Source: Cinnamomum chago
Lineage: Eukaryota; Streptophyta; Magnoliopsida; Laurales; Lauraceae
Reading direction: 5' to 3'
Length of the DNA stretch: 64,000 bases
Assembly (NCBI GenBank): GCA_038049695.1
Contig: CP142452.1
Coordinates: 76,144,501 to 76,208,500, forward strand
Position 1 is the stretch's first letter. The number at the start of each line of letters is the position of its first letter. Under the pieces are notes generated by a model, which was not told the DNA's origin, searched no databases, and saw only the letters and a program-made list of their open reading frames with translations. This document shows positions 12,525 through 23,872 of this stretch, one piece after another. The translations under genes were made by a program, and so were the position numbers.

Positions 12525-12729
12525 AACTACACCAAAAATCGGAAATTGGAACGGAAAAGCGTTCCTAATCCTTCCGTTCCTAATCCGTTAAAGTGTTCCA
12601 ATTTCCGTTCCAATTTGGTACCAACCGTTCCTAATCCAAATTGGAACGGAAATTGGAACACTTTAACGGATTAGGAACGGAAGGATTAGGAACGCTTTTC
12701 CGTTCCAATTTCCGATTTTTGGTGTAGTG
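12525..12729. mobile_element. Hairpin MITE, copy 1
   Basis: Almost perfect foldback: 92-nt arms 12525-12616 and 12638-12729 around a 21-nt loop. The termini derive from CACTACACCAAAAA (left end mutated to AACTACACC, right end GGTGTAGTG). The body is built from repeats of GTTCCAATTTCCG and GTTCCTAATCCGTT. Flanking triplets AGG/ACG suggest a 3-bp TSD with one mismatch. A relative is at 51706-51931. Confidence 0.8.
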
Positions 12730-12732
12730 ACG

Positions 12733-12832
12733 TTCTAAAACAAGATTAGGATAGTGACCATCTTTACCAAATGTTTGTACAACATAGAGAGATCCAGATT
12801 GGAAACCTTCACTGCCATCTCTAGTAACCATT
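12733..12832 (-). pseudogene. Possible exon fragment, unrecognised
   Basis: On the minus strand, TTTGCAG (acceptor-like) is followed by an open stretch starting MVTRDGSEGFQSGS and continuing with VVQTFGKDGHYPN, cut off at the hairpin MITE. Weak echoes of the first part (GAAACCTTCACTGC on the plus strand) recur near 12968, 13370 and 13470. It may be a degraded, internally duplicated gene fragment. The protein family is not recognised. Confidence 0.25.
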
Positions 12833-13029
12833 TAGCTGCAAAAGAAATAGGAAAAATATAAGAGAAATATCAAATAAGCAATCAAATTAAATCAAACAAA
12901 AATAACCAAGATTTGATTAAATTTGACTTTTTTCAAATGTCAATCAAATAACACAAAAACCCAAACTGAAAACCTTCACTGCTATCTCTAGTAACTATTC
13001 AAAAATACAATCAACAAAGATTCTGTTGT

Positions 13030-13290
13030 GATAGAGGGCATACGGAAAGAGATCAAGCACAAGCACGCACAAGAGAACACGAGATTTACGTGGTTTGGCT
13101 TTTGGCCTATGTACACTGCGAAGATAAGAGAAATCACTATGCAATCAGAATAGAGGTGTACATCTTAGAGACTCTGATTCTCTATTTATAATATCAGCTC
13201 CAAATCATGTTACACCCAAACCCTACTTATAATCACAGTACAACTTGGATAATCCAGATGCCCAGTTAACCAAGACTTATTAACTTCTAC
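13030..13290. mobile_element. LTR remnant
   Basis: Contains GAGATTTACGTGGTTTGGC and a CCTATGTACAC-like phrase at about 13081-13118, the signature seen in the Copia LTRs at 46.3 and 48.6 kb (TTTACGTGGTTCGGC, then GCCTACGT). No clear ends. Confidence 0.4.
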
Positions 13291-13761
13291 TGAGCCATAC
13301 AAATTAACAGATTCAATAAAATCTAACCTTATATGAAGATAAACCACATAAGATAGAGGCAGTCAAACCGGAAACCTTCAGTCTGTCTCTAATTATTTAC
13401 TTGATGCATGGGGTGAGAAAGAGAGCTTAACGATTCAAGATCAATTACGTTAAGGCATTGATATCAAGACTAGAAACCTTCGTTGCTATCTTCAATTCAC
13501 TTTATGTAATGCAAAGAAAGAGTGCTTACTGAATTCTTGATCCAAATGTACCCTTTAATACAACAATATTATATTTAGAATTGTGTGTAAGGTGTAAAGA
13601 AATTAAGAACAAAAACAAATGAAAATAGTGCCTTTTAATTCAATCTTTATGCATGAAATAAAAAAGGCACAGTCAAACATCAAGAATTGGAAGGAACATA
13701 AGAAACCATCCAGGAATACTGATAGTTACCTATTCTAGTCAAACCTCAGCTCATCAAACTT
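13291..13761. other. Intergenic, no gene seen
   Basis: AT-rich sequence with two weak echoes of the exon-like fragment at 12733-12832. Nothing else recognised. Confidence 0.35.
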
Positions 13762-13870
13762 TAGAGGCGGAGTTACAGGACTTATTGATGGGCCTTGAAA
13801 TGGCCAAGACCTTGAAATTGATTATAATATATGAAGACAACTTATTCCAATTGGCAAATTCAAATTTGAT
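13762..13870 (+). pseudogene. RNase H-like fragment
   Basis: Short frame with EAELQDLLMGLEMAKTL followed by an ED and an NLFQLAN segment. It resembles the second strand and helix of plant retroelement RNase H (NEAEYEALLAGL...K.LG...V..DSQLV.NQ). Only this piece survives. Confidence 0.3.
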
Positions 13871-14883
13871 TTGACCATCCTACAATTTTGATCTCTTCTT
13901 AAGCATCCATTACTTACAGCCATTGATTTATTTTCTCCCATTCGTGTCTCATTACTCCCATAGTGATTACTCTCACCTCAGTTAGCCAATACTCTTGGTT
14001 TAAGCCAACCTAGGGAGGCAATAGGTTGGGTCCGCCTCAACCCTAACTCAACTCGAATGGAACTTCCTTTAATTTGCTCCATATACCTAAACCATTATTG
14101 CAGTTTTTGGTTTGTGATGCCAAATCCGTCCCAAACTAGTATGCGCCTAGCCAATTATACCAATAGATATTTTTCATTTTACAATACAAAAAAACTAAAA
14201 AAAAAAAAAGGAAAAATATTCATTTATGGTATGGGCTTCAAACATACAACCTAAATAATAGTGTACAAATTACAATGCTTGTTACGAGTTGCATTACTAT
14301 AAACTTGCAAGGAAGAAATCTATTTGTTTCCACTTTGTTGGGCTATAATGGTTTCAAGTGATACTTTTAACATGAAGATCCAAGGATTGATTCCTAGACA
14401 TTCATGGGAAAGTAAGGTGCCAACACTATTCAACGATGAGTATATTGACACAAGGAAAAATGTACTAAGTAATATGTAAGTTCAAACAAGTGGAGCAGGC
14501 CAGGTCAGTTAGACACAAAATCCAAATCCCCCTTTAATCCTACTCAAGTCAAAATACAAAAACCCATATTCAGCCCAAACCCAACCAACTTACTATCAAA
14601 CCGCCACCCCTAATAGGAGAGAGGTAGAGGTGGGCCCCGTTTAAACGCAGCCCATTGCCATCCCTAGGCCAACCTAAGCCGAAGCACCTGCGTCAGACCT
14701 CTTTTTCAGCCCTGTGATAACTTGGGCCTAGAAGTGGGGACTTCATGACCATGGATGAGATGCAGAGGGTCCATCACTAATTAGAGTTGCCAAAAGTCAA
14801 GGTACTCCAAAAATAGGCACATGTACACACAAAACACAGATAGAACAAAGCTTCTGTGGTGACAAAGATGATGATGCCATAGT
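13871..14883. other. Intergenic up to the LINE insertion
   Basis: No coding or RNA gene recognised. Degenerate low-complexity sequence; an A-rich tract lies at about 14189-14215. Confidence 0.35.
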
Positions 14884-14896
14884 TAAGTAGCAACCT
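14884..14896. repeat. Left TSD of the LINE
   Basis: GTTAAGTAGCAAC, repeated exactly at 23860-23872 on the other side of the LINE. Confidence 0.85.
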
Positions 14897-16090
14897 TTTT
14901 TTTTTTATAAAAGGGTAATTGTATTAAAAACAAAAGAAAGAATACAAAGAATAGACCTCCTACAATCACTACAAGAAATTTGGGGTTTAAGGACGACACA
15001 AACTTGTCCCAAAATGTACATATTTCGTCACCAAAACTAATTGAGACGAAAATTTTTCTTCACCCGTTTCGTCGCCAAAGCCTTGTCGCTAAAAGGTATT
15101 GGAGACGAAAAAAAAATCGTCACTGAAAAAGATAAATTGGTGACGATTTTTTTGTCTCCAATACACTGTTGGAAACAAGTAATTTTTTTCGTCTCTAATA
15201 CACTATGTTGGAAACATACTTGTAAGTAATTAGTGACAATATTTTGTCATTAAAGGAAGAAATTAGAGACAAAAATATTTTGTCATAAATATAAGAAATA
15301 GAGACGAAATTTTTTTTATCGCATTTACCCCGCCCAACTCAAGGACTTCCCAAGAGGTCACCCATCCCAGTACTGCTCCTGCCTGAGCACGCTTAACTTT
15401 AGAGTTATTACGATTTTTGGAGCCGCACGATTGTAGAAGACTTCATGCTAAGTTAATACGGGGTTTGACTTATAAGCCATGGTTAAGACTTGGATATTTC
15501 CGATGCGGGCTAACGGAGACTCATCGTTTGAAGCCCGTGGTTGACACGCTACGCCCCGTGGTTAAGAGTACCGCCCGGACCAGAATCTCACATTCTCCCC
15601 CACTAGAAATAGAGTCGTCCTCGGCTCTGATACCAACTGTCACAGCCCCGCCCAACTTAGCATGAAATTGTCCGCTTTGGCCCACATGTACGTGCGAGGA
15701 CTTCCCAAGAGGTCAACCATCCTAGTACTGCTCCCGCCCGAGCACGCTTAACTTCGGAGTTCTTACGATTTCCTGGGCCGCACGGTTTTAAAAAGCCTCA
15801 TGCTAAGTTAATACGGGGTTTAACTTATAAGCCCATGGTCAGGACTTGGATATTTCCGATGCAGGCTATCGTAGACTCGCCGTTTGAAGCTCGTGATTGA
15901 CACGCTACGCCTAGTTGTTAAGGGTACCGCCCAGACCAAGATCTCACATTCTCCCCCACTAGAAATAGAGTCGTCCTCGACTCTGATACCAACTGTCAGA
16001 GCCCCGCCCAACTCAGCATGAAATTGCCCGCTTTGGCCCACGTGTACGTGCGAGGACTTCCCAGGAGGTCAACCATCCTAGTACTGCTAC

Positions 16091-16190
16091 CGCCCGAGAA
16101 CGCTTAACTGCGGAGTTCTTACGATTTTCGGGGCCGCACCCGCCCAAGCACGCTTAACTGCGGAGTTCTTACGATTTTCGGGGCCGCACG
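16091..16190. repeat. 50-bp tandem duplication in the third Cassandra LTR
   Basis: 16091-16140 and 16141-16190 are near-identical copies covering the A-box part of the 5S-like sequence. This makes the LTR 361 rather than 311 bp. Confidence 0.85.
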
Positions 16191-16456
16191 GTTTTAAAAA
16201 GCCTCATGCTAAGTTAATACGGGGTTTAACTTATAAGCCCATGGTCAGGACTTGGATATTTCCGATGCAGGCTATCGTAGACTCGCCGTTTGAAGCCCGT
16301 GATTGACACGCTACGCCCAGTTGTTAAGGGTACCGCCCAGACCAAGATCTCACATTCTCCCCCACTAGAAATAGAGTCGTCCTCGGCTCTAATACCAACT
16401 GTCACAGCCCCGCCCAACTCAGCATGAAATTGTCCGCTTTGGCCCACGTGCACGCG

Positions 16457-16524
16457 CGAGGACTTCCCAGGAGGTCACCCATCCTAATACTGCTCCCGCC
16501 CGAGCACGCTTAACTTCGGAGTTC
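16457..16524 (-). repeat. 5S-rRNA-derived segment of a Cassandra LTR
   Basis: On the minus strand: GAACTCCGAAGTTAAGCGTG, then CTCGGGCGGGAG, then GGATGGGTGACCTCCTGGGA and AGTCCTCG. This matches the central and 3' part of plant 5S rRNA, including the box A and box C regions read by RNA polymerase III. The 5' third of 5S is absent, so it is not a 5S gene. An equivalent segment is at 15695-15762. Confidence 0.85.
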
Positions 16525-16710
16525 TTACGATTTCTTAGGACGCGTGGTTTTAAAACGCCTCACGCTAAGTTAATACGGGGTTTGACTTATAAGCTCAAGG
16601 TCATGACTTGAATATTTCTAATGTGGGCTAACGGAGACTCACCGTTTGAAGCCCGTGGTTGACACGCTACGCCCCGTGGTTAAGGGTACCGCCCGGACCA
16701 AGTTCTCACA

Positions 16711-17240
16711 GTAGCAGAGACTCAGAGAGGTTGGTGTACCTGGCGGTGGCGGACTCCTGGATGGAGGAGGATGGGCACAAATGATGGTGATTGGTAATGG
16801 TGGCTGCGTCTGGGAATTCTAGGCGAGAGAGACTGAGAGAAGTAGAGATGAGAGGGATCACTGATCAGGGATGGGTCTGCACTGCGTGTGTTGATGGAGG
16901 GTGATGATGATTGATGGGGGTCAATGAGCCATGAGGCTGTTGCTTGAGACGATGGGTGGGAGATGTTGGAAAAGGATTTTGAAAAATGTGGAAAATGGTT
17001 CTTCTCTCCTCTTCTGGAAAAGGGTTTTGGAAAAGGGGGAAAAGGGTTTTGGAAAAGAGAGACCGGGATAGATGGAGGGACAAAGGGGGAAATGGGTTTT
17101 GGAAAAGGGGCGTTGGATTGGGGTGGGGGTGGGGGTGGGGGTGGGGGTGGGGGTGGGGGAGGGGGACGGACGTTAGGGCCTTGGGGGCCCATTTTAGTCA
17201 TTTTAAAAGCTTTTCCAAAGCAATACTTGTAAGAGAGGAA
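16711..17240. other. Possible captured host sequence inside the CACTA, with G-rich repeat
   Basis: This segment differs in composition from the CACTA subterminal repeats. Read on the minus strand it is C-rich and resembles the leader or proline/serine-rich N-terminus of a plant gene (an open frame with a polyproline run covers 16722-17384). It contains a GGGGGT repeat at 17119-17165. No protein family is recognised, so capture of a gene fragment is an inference only. Confidence 0.3.
17119..17165. repeat. (GGGGGT)n minisatellite, G-quadruplex-capable
   Basis: About seven units of GGGGGT, then GGGGGAGGGGG. At least four runs of four or more G on the plus strand fit the quadruplex pattern. Confidence 0.9.
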
Positions 17241-17249
17241 TAGGCTCAA

Positions 17250-17850
17250 GTGCGAACGAAATTGGTGCCACCGCAAATGAAATTGGCGCCTTATTTTGGT
17301 GACCAAATATTTTCGTCTTCCATAACTTATCCTTAATAGTGACGAATTATGTTCGTCACAAAAACAAATTATATTTTGTGACAAAAAATTTCGTCTCTAA
17401 TGAGCTAAAATAATTCGTGCCAAAGCAAATGAAATTGGCGTCTTATTTTGGTGACGAAATATGTTCGTTGTCTATAACTTATCCTTATTGGTGACGAATT
17501 ACGTTCGTCGCAAAACAAATTATATTTTGTGACAAAAAAATTCGTCTCCAATGAGCTAAAATAATTTGGCACTTATTTCTAGTGACGAAATATTTTCGTC
17601 TTCCATAACTTATCCTTATTAGTGACGAATTAAGTTCGTCACAAAAACAAATTATATTTTGTGACAAAAATATTCGTGTCCAATGAGCTAAAATAATCCG
17701 CGCCAAAAGCAAATGAAATTGACGCCTTATTTTGGTGACGAAATATGTTCGTCTTCCATAACTTATCCTTATTGGTGACGAATTACGTTCGTCGCAAAAA
17801 AAATATATATTTTGTGACAACAATTTCCGTCTCTAATGTGCTAAAATAAT
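17250..17850. repeat. CACTA right subterminal repeats
   Basis: Four degenerate tandem units. The shared phrase ATAACTTATCCTTA occurs at about 17322, 17474, 17605 and 17758 (spacing 152, 131 and 153). Each unit carries GTGACGAA and TTCGTC inverted motifs. Confidence 0.8.
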
Positions 17851-18115
17851 TGACGCCAACACAAAACAAGTTGGCGCCATATTTTTGTAGACGAAATTTT
17901 ATTTTCGTCTCCAATACTTTTGAAAAAAATGAAAATAGACGACAAAATTTATATTTCGTCCCCTTTGGGTGTTCTTTTAAGACAAAAAAAAAATTTGTCT
18001 TCAGATTTCGTCACAACAACCTAAATTTCTTGTAGTGAATGGAGGAAAGCAAAAAGAAAAAGAAACAGAGGAGACTGAGCAAAGAGAGCCAGAACAAGCT
18101 ACAAAAAGAGACAGA

Positions 18116-21100
18116 TCAGTGACCTGAGATGTTCATTGATTTGAGAAGGGAGCTTAGTTGAAGGCTGCCAAAAGGTTTAGTAATCTTCATGAGGGAGATT
18201 CTGAGATCTTCTTGCAGATTGCTAAGGATCTGATTGAGAGGAGGGTGCTGATTGTTGAAGATTGCTGCATTCCGGGTCTTCCAGAGGTTGTAGAGAACTG
18301 ACAAGAAGATGGCTGCCATGATAGAATTCCCAGCAGAGTCGTTGCCTCTGGATAGGACAACCAGATTGAGGAAGCTGAGTAGGAAGGCAGGTGCTGAGCT
18401 TGAGCTAAGTGGAGCAGCCAGCTACAAAGGGACTGGGCTACCGAGCAGGAGAAGAAGATGTGGCTGACTGTGTCAGTTCCTTTGAAGCATAGGCTGCATC
18501 TAGAGGCTAAGGAGAAGCCTATGTGCTGAAGGTAGGTTTCTGTAGGAGTTCTGTTGAGCATGAGGCGCCATCCAAAGCAACTGATTATTGGGAGAGAGAT
18601 GCCATTCCATATCAGGGAAGGCCACTGAAGATTGATGCCTCTCGATCTGATTGTATTCCAAGCACTGGTTTGGGTGAGTTGGCCATTGGTAGTTGCCTTC
18701 CAGGTAAGGATATCTCTAACAGAAGGGCTGGGAGAGAGGAGAGAGGTGGCAGAGGAGAGCCAATCTAGCACTGCAGTAGGCATTTGCAAAGGGAGATGCC
18801 AAGAGCGTGACTGAAAAAGGGAAGCAAGGCTTTGGTTCTGCGGGAAAACCTGGTTGGGGAAGACTGCTGACAGGGCCTTGTCACCATACCAAATGTCATG
18901 CCAAATATTGATATCTTCTCCATTACCAAAAACCCATGCACTGCCTTGGTGGATGTGAGGAGCGAGACGACGAATTCTGTTCCAGATGCAAGAGCCGTAG
19001 GAAGTGTTGGCTGAGTCCCAGATGCTCTTGAACTTGAAGCAGCGATTCTTGAACCAGGTGGACCATAGGGAATTCAAAGTGGAAGCTTGCCATCCCAGCT
19101 TAATGAGGGATGCGTTGTTAACTTCAGAGATGCGTCTGATTCCAAGGCCCCCTTCCAGCTTTGGAAAAGTAACCTGAGACCATTTAACATAGTGAAGTTT
19201 GGAAGAAGAAGAATTACCTGACCAGAGAAAGTGCCTCATAAGACGTTCAATATCTTTACAGATGGAACTAGGGAGGGGAAGGATGGAGGCTATGTGCATA
19301 GGAATGCTGGAGAGAACATGTTTGATAAGGATAAGACGGCCGGCAAAGGAAAGAGTTTTGGCCTTCCAGGCTGTAAGTTTGGCATTAATGGAATCTAGCA
19401 GGGGAAGGAAATGAAGACGCTTCGGAGTGCCTAACACTATAGGGAAGCCCAGATATTTGAGATGAGCTTGATTCTCTTGAAGACCAAGAATAGAGCAAAT
19501 CCTAGCTTTCCTTCTGTTGCCACATTTGCCTAAGATAAGATGGCTCTTGAGAAGGTTGATGCGCTGGCCAGAGGAGGATTGGTAAATGTCTAGGAGGTCT
19601 TGGAGGGCTAGAACTCCAGAGGTTGTTCCTTGCATAAAGATGATAATATCATCTACATAGAGGAGGTGGCAGGGGGTGAGGAGGATATGGGAGAGGGGGA
19701 GGATAATGCCTTGGGAATGGAGGTTGTGGAGATGGAGACTGAGGATTTCCTCTGCAATAATGAAGAGGTAGGGAGATAAGGGGTCTCCCTGTCTCAACCC
19801 ACAAGAAGAGCCAAAAAAGCCATGAGGAGATCGGTTGACTAAGACTGAGCATTTGGATGTGCAGACACATTCCTTCAAGAGAGAGGTCCAATCTTCAGAG
19901 AAATTGAAAAATCTGAGGGCTGAGAATAGGAAGGACCAATTGAGTTTGTCAAAGGCTTTGGATATGTCTAGTTTAAGGCAAAGGGAGCCTTTACTAGTCT
20001 TGGATTTGAGTTTTTGGAAGAGCTCAAAGGCAAGGGTTGAGTGATGATGGATTGATCTGCCTTGGATGAAGGCTGCTTGGTTAGAGGAAATCAGGTTGGG
20101 AAGGAGGATGGACAGCCTAGAAGCTAGGATTTTAGATATGATTTTGTAAGAAAAATTAAGAAGACTGATTGGCCTAAAGTCAGCAAAGGTGGAAGGGGAG
20201 TTGGATTTTGGGATGAGAGAAAGAAAGAAAGCATTGGAAGCTCACAGGATTTTTTTTGAATGGAAGAAATGTTGCACTGCTGAGGTGACTGTCTTCCCTA
20301 TGATTTCCTACGTGTTGGTGAAGAAAAAACCATTAAAACCATCTGGGCCTGGAGAGCTATTTTTCTTAAGGGAGAAAACAGCCTTTTTGACTTCTGAATC
20401 TGATGGAATAGAGACTAGAGAGGAGTTCTCAGAGTCTGAAACCTTTGGACTATCTGACTGAAAGAGAATGGGATGGAGATGACTGACATGAGGTTTGAAG
20501 AGGGAGGAATAGAATTGGACAGCTTGGTCTTGGATGATAGAGGGGTCTACTGTGAGACAACCATTGACAGAGATTTGGTTGATACTGTTGAAAGCACCCC
20601 TAGCTTTAGCTGAATGGTGGAAGAATTTTGTGTTCTTGTCGCCTTCTTTTAGCCAAGAGATTCTGGATCTCTGCTTCCAATGGATTTCCTGGGCTTTGAG
20701 AGTTTCATGAAGATGAAGTTTAGCTTCTAGAAGGTCTATCCTATGAGATTCAGAGGGAGAGGAATCCAGGATAGATTGGCATCTCAGGATAGAGGCTTCT
20801 GCAGCAATGATGTTCTGGTGAACTAGGCCATAGATGTTCTTGCTCCAGGACTTAAGGGCAATCTTGAGAGCTTTAAGCTTTTGGGCTAGAACAAATTGAG
20901 GATTCCCTTCTATGGAGACTTCCCAGCTGGATTTGACCAGATCCAGGAAAGAAGGGTGTAGGAGCCATTTATTTTCAAACTTAAAGGGGGCTGAGGGGGT
21001 AGGAGAAGGATTAGAATGGGATAGTAAAAGGGGACTGTGGTCGGATGAAAGCCTAGGCAAGATGTGGACTGTAGGGTCTGGAAAGGTAGCCAACCAGTGG

Positions 21101-21720
21101 GTGTTGACTAGAGCTCTATCTAATTTGGCAGCTACATAGGATAGGCCTTACCTATTGTTAGAGCAAGTAAATTGACTACCTGTGGAGATAGTATTGGAAA
21201 GGCCAGCTAACAAAACAGTGGATTGAAAATCTTTGAGAGAGGAAGGGGTTGCTTGGCGAAGGCTAAGTTTCTCACTATGGGCAAGAATAGCATTAAAATC
21301 ACCAATGACACACCAAGGTAAGTTAGTTGAGGAGGTATGAATTAGAGTTTGCTAGAGATCTTTCCTTTGGGAAGGGTTGGTGGAGCCATAAACTCCAGTA
21401 ATGAGGTAGGTGAGGCCTGAAGTTTGGTTAAAAAGGGACATGGTAAGATATTGAGATGAAGCATTAGCAACAGAGGCTGTGAGAGGGTGGGAGGACTCGG
21501 AGAAACACCAGAGGTTAGGGGAGACAGGGGAAGGAGGGTTAGAATGGAAGTTATCAAAACCAAATGTAGGCAGACCAAGAGTTTGGGTATAGGAGAATGA
21601 TGACATTGGTTTTGAGATGAAAATCAAGTCAGGGTGATGGTTACGGACCAAGTTAGCCAAGGCTCTAATGGTAGGGGAGTTAGCTATTCCCCTACAGTTC
21701 CAGTAAAGAACCTTTAACAT
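18116..21720 (-). pseudogene. LINE ORF2: endonuclease and reverse transcriptase, broken
   Basis: Starts at ATG 21720 (MLKVLYWNCRG), overlapping the end of ORF1 by 29 bases. The N-terminal endonuclease keeps NCRG, GDFNAIL (about 21290) and SDHSPLL, but its expected catalytic Glu position reads IFISKPM. The reverse transcriptase has SSPGPDGFNG, FRPISLL, GLRQGDPLSPYLF and the active site LYVDDIIIF. A zinc-binding RT-associated domain follows (CSLCFKGTDTVSHIFFSC). In-frame stops: TAG 21354-21352, TAA 21150-21148, TAG 20310-20308 and TGA 20244-20242. A frameshift near 18320-18340 moves the last 65 or so codons into another frame, ending at 18116. It would have copied LINE RNA at the target site; it is now dead. 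Confidence 0.9.
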
Positions 21721-23756
21721 GGATGGGGGGGAGGGGGGAGGTGCGTTTGTATCTAGACCTCCTAGTAATTGGGCCAGAACCTGGGGCAGAGCTGGGAAGC
21801 TTTCCTTTGCTTGTGGGAGGTAGTCTACGGTGGTGTGTCATAGGATTCTTAGGAGACTTAACCAGAGTGGGATCTGCTGTGGGAGCAGAGGCTGTGAGAG
21901 GGGAGGTGATAGGGGTAACCAGGAGTGGAGGAGCAGAGATGGAGGATCCGGGGTTGCCTAGAGTGGAAGGGACAATGTTATTCTGAAGGGGTGAGACTGT
22001 GGAATGCTGAGGAAGAGTCACAGGGATTGCCATGATGGTAGAGGAGGACGGACTAGAGGTATCTAAGGGATGGTCAAAACCTGGGGGAGGGGAGGAAGGC
22101 CTACCATCTAAGAGAGAGAGGAGGTTGCGACCATAGATGTTAGGATTGGAGACAGGGTCCAGAAAGGAGTAATTTTCTAGGATGTCAAAGGGGTTGGAGG
22201 TGTCTATAGATGGAGAAATGGATTTTTCAAGAATAACAGAGACTGCATCATAAGGAAGATCATTGAGGGAAGGTTTGGGAAGAGGAGGCTTAGAAGAAGC
22301 TAGTGGAATAAATGGCTTGGTAATAGGTAGGGAGAGGGGGTTAAGTTGAGCTGGAGGGGGGGAATTAGATGGATTGGAAGCTATGATGGTTGTGGAAACA
22401 GAGAAGGCTTGAGACGAGGTGGTTGAGATTAAAGGAGGATTGGTGGTTTGAGAGGTCGGGCCTGAGAGTTTGAGGGGAGGTTGAGAATTGGCTTCGGTGG
22501 AGGGAAGAGAAGCCAATTTACAAGAGAGATGGGAGTGCCCAGGTTGGAAGCAGTGGGAACAGGGACAATGCTCATATGTTAGGGAAATGACCTGCTCACT
22601 ATCTCCTTGTAGGATAGCAAGGATGGATTGGGGTTTAGGTTTGGAGAGGTCAAGATTGACCAGGACTCTAGCATAGGTTAGAATCCTTTGGGAGGAGATA
22701 ATATCATCAAGTTTGATGGGTTGGCCAATGGCAGAGGCTAGGGAGAGAATGATATGCTGACTCCAGCAATGATAGGGGAGCCTTGAGAGTCTCACCCAGA
22801 CTGGAGCATAAGAAGGCCAAATTGATTCATCTTGACCAGGAGACCAGGAGAGGAAGAAGATTTTCCTCCTGTCTATGACCATGGGTGAGAGACCAAGGAG
22901 GAAAGATTTATCTGCAGGAGAATTGAGACGAAAAATGAAATTACGTTTCATGGTGAGGGAGACCAGGCAGGGCCTGGAGAGGGGCTAGCACTTGGCCTTA
23001 GCTTCAACCCATTCAAGGGACGGTCGTTTTCCGACAAATTTACCTATAACTGCAAAAGAAAAAGATTCCTTGCTAGAGGAAAGCATAGCTTGGGAGATGG
23101 TCAGGGATGGTTGGCCGTTAGACCAAGTGGTGGGGGGAAAAGAGGGTAAGGAAAGGGAGGAGCTTGGGACAGAGAAGAGATTGGCGAAGGAGCTGGGGAG
23201 CTGGATGGAGGATTGGTGGAAGGGAACTGAACTAGACAGGGGAGGGAAGGACGAAAGACCCAAGAACTGTTCTGGAGGGTGAATAAGAGAGGGGGGGGGA
23301 ACCTACTGAGGCGATTGGGTTGGACGGAGGGAGGTTGGGAGCTACAGAGGTAAGGGTGGTAGAGGAGGGAAGGGGAAACGAAGCTAGGGTCTGGCTAGGA
23401 GGCTGGGAGGTCCTAGGAAGGGAGCCTGCTAAGGGGAAAGAGTGGGCGGGAAAAGGGGAAGTTTGAAAATTGGAGGAAAGAGAGAGGCTATGGGATTGAG
23501 GCTGGCTCGAGGGATGGGAGGGAGGAGGAAGCGAAGTGCCAGGGTGAAAAGGAGGGGGTTGCTGACTTGCTAGGGGAGCTGGAAGTGGAACCGGGAGAGG
23601 GAAGCCGGGTGGGGTTTGAAAAGCCGACTGGTTTGTGAGGCTGGGGGATGAATGAGGAAGGTTGGGAGGTGGGAAGGGAAGAAGGGGAGCTGGCCGATGG
23701 AGAGAGGATTGGAAGGGGGGGGGTGTGGGAGGAGAAGAGACGAGCTCCAGAGACAT
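21692..23756 (-). pseudogene. LINE ORF1: RNA-binding protein with DUF4283 and zinc knuckle, broken
   Basis: Starts at ATG 23756. A long proline/serine-rich N-terminus (to about 23260) precedes a DUF4283-like domain (FAVIGKFVGKRPSLEWV, PVWVRLSRLPYHCW, ARVLVNLDL) and a CCHC knuckle (C-x2-C-x4-H-x4-C in CSHCFQPGHSHLSC, about 22540). The tail is low complexity. The first 165 codons or so are in a different frame from the rest; the shift falls near 23260-23300, where a run of G at about 23291-23299 is a likely slip site. One stop (TAG 22987-22985) interrupts the DUF4283-like domain. ORF1 proteins of plant L1 elements coat the LINE RNA. Confidence 0.85.
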
Positions 23757-23872
23757 CGCCCTGTCTCCGGGGACCGGAAGCTGATGCCCTAGTTCCAGGA
23801 CCAGGAGAACGGCACTTCTTCGGTGCTTCTTGACCTAAGCGATTATTAAGGACCAGTTTGTTAAGTAGCAAC

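Larger units (their letters stand above)
15328..16710 (-). mobile_element. Tandem Cassandra TRIM array with 5S-rRNA-like LTRs
   Basis: Four LTRs on the minus strand: 15328-15592 (lacking about 50 bases), 15638-15948 (311 bp), 15994-16354 (361 bp) and 16400-16710 (311 bp). They are separated by three 45-bp internal domains (15593-15637, 15949-15993, 16355-16399). Each internal domain, read on the minus strand, holds a primer-binding site TTGGTATCAGAGCC (one copy TTGGTATTAGAGCC) and the purine tract AGTGGGGGAGA. Each LTR contains the 3' part of plant 5S rRNA with its internal promoter region, for example 16457-16524. That combination defines Cassandra. A tandem array sharing LTRs suggests unequal recombination between elements. 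Confidence 0.9.
14967..18037. mobile_element. Non-autonomous CACTA (En/Spm-type) transposon
   Basis: Terminal inverted repeats CACTACAAGAAATTT at 14967 and its complement ending at 18037, flanked by the 3-bp TSD AAT (14964-14966 and 18038-18040). It interrupts the 3' UTR of the LINE. Both subterminal regions are full of short inverted motifs (GACGAAAT / ATTTCGTC and GTCTCCAAT), as expected for transposase-binding sites. There is no transposase gene. The cargo is a Cassandra array (15328-16710) and a G/C-rich segment (16711-17240). Confidence 0.92.
14897..23859 (-). mobile_element. Full-length L1-type LINE, carrying a nested CACTA
   Basis: Minus-strand LINE bounded by the 13-bp TSD GTTAAGTAGCAAC. 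Its 3' end is at 14897-14966 (poly-A seen as a T run from 14898, preceded on its own strand by TTTTAATACAATTACCC). The 3' UTR resumes at 18041 after the CACTA. ORF2 is at 21720-18116, ORF1 at 23756-21692, and the 5' UTR is about 100 bp. Without the CACTA and its 3-bp TSD it is about 5.9 kb, the usual size for plant L1 elements. Both ORFs have stops or frameshifts, so it is inactive. Confidence 0.9.
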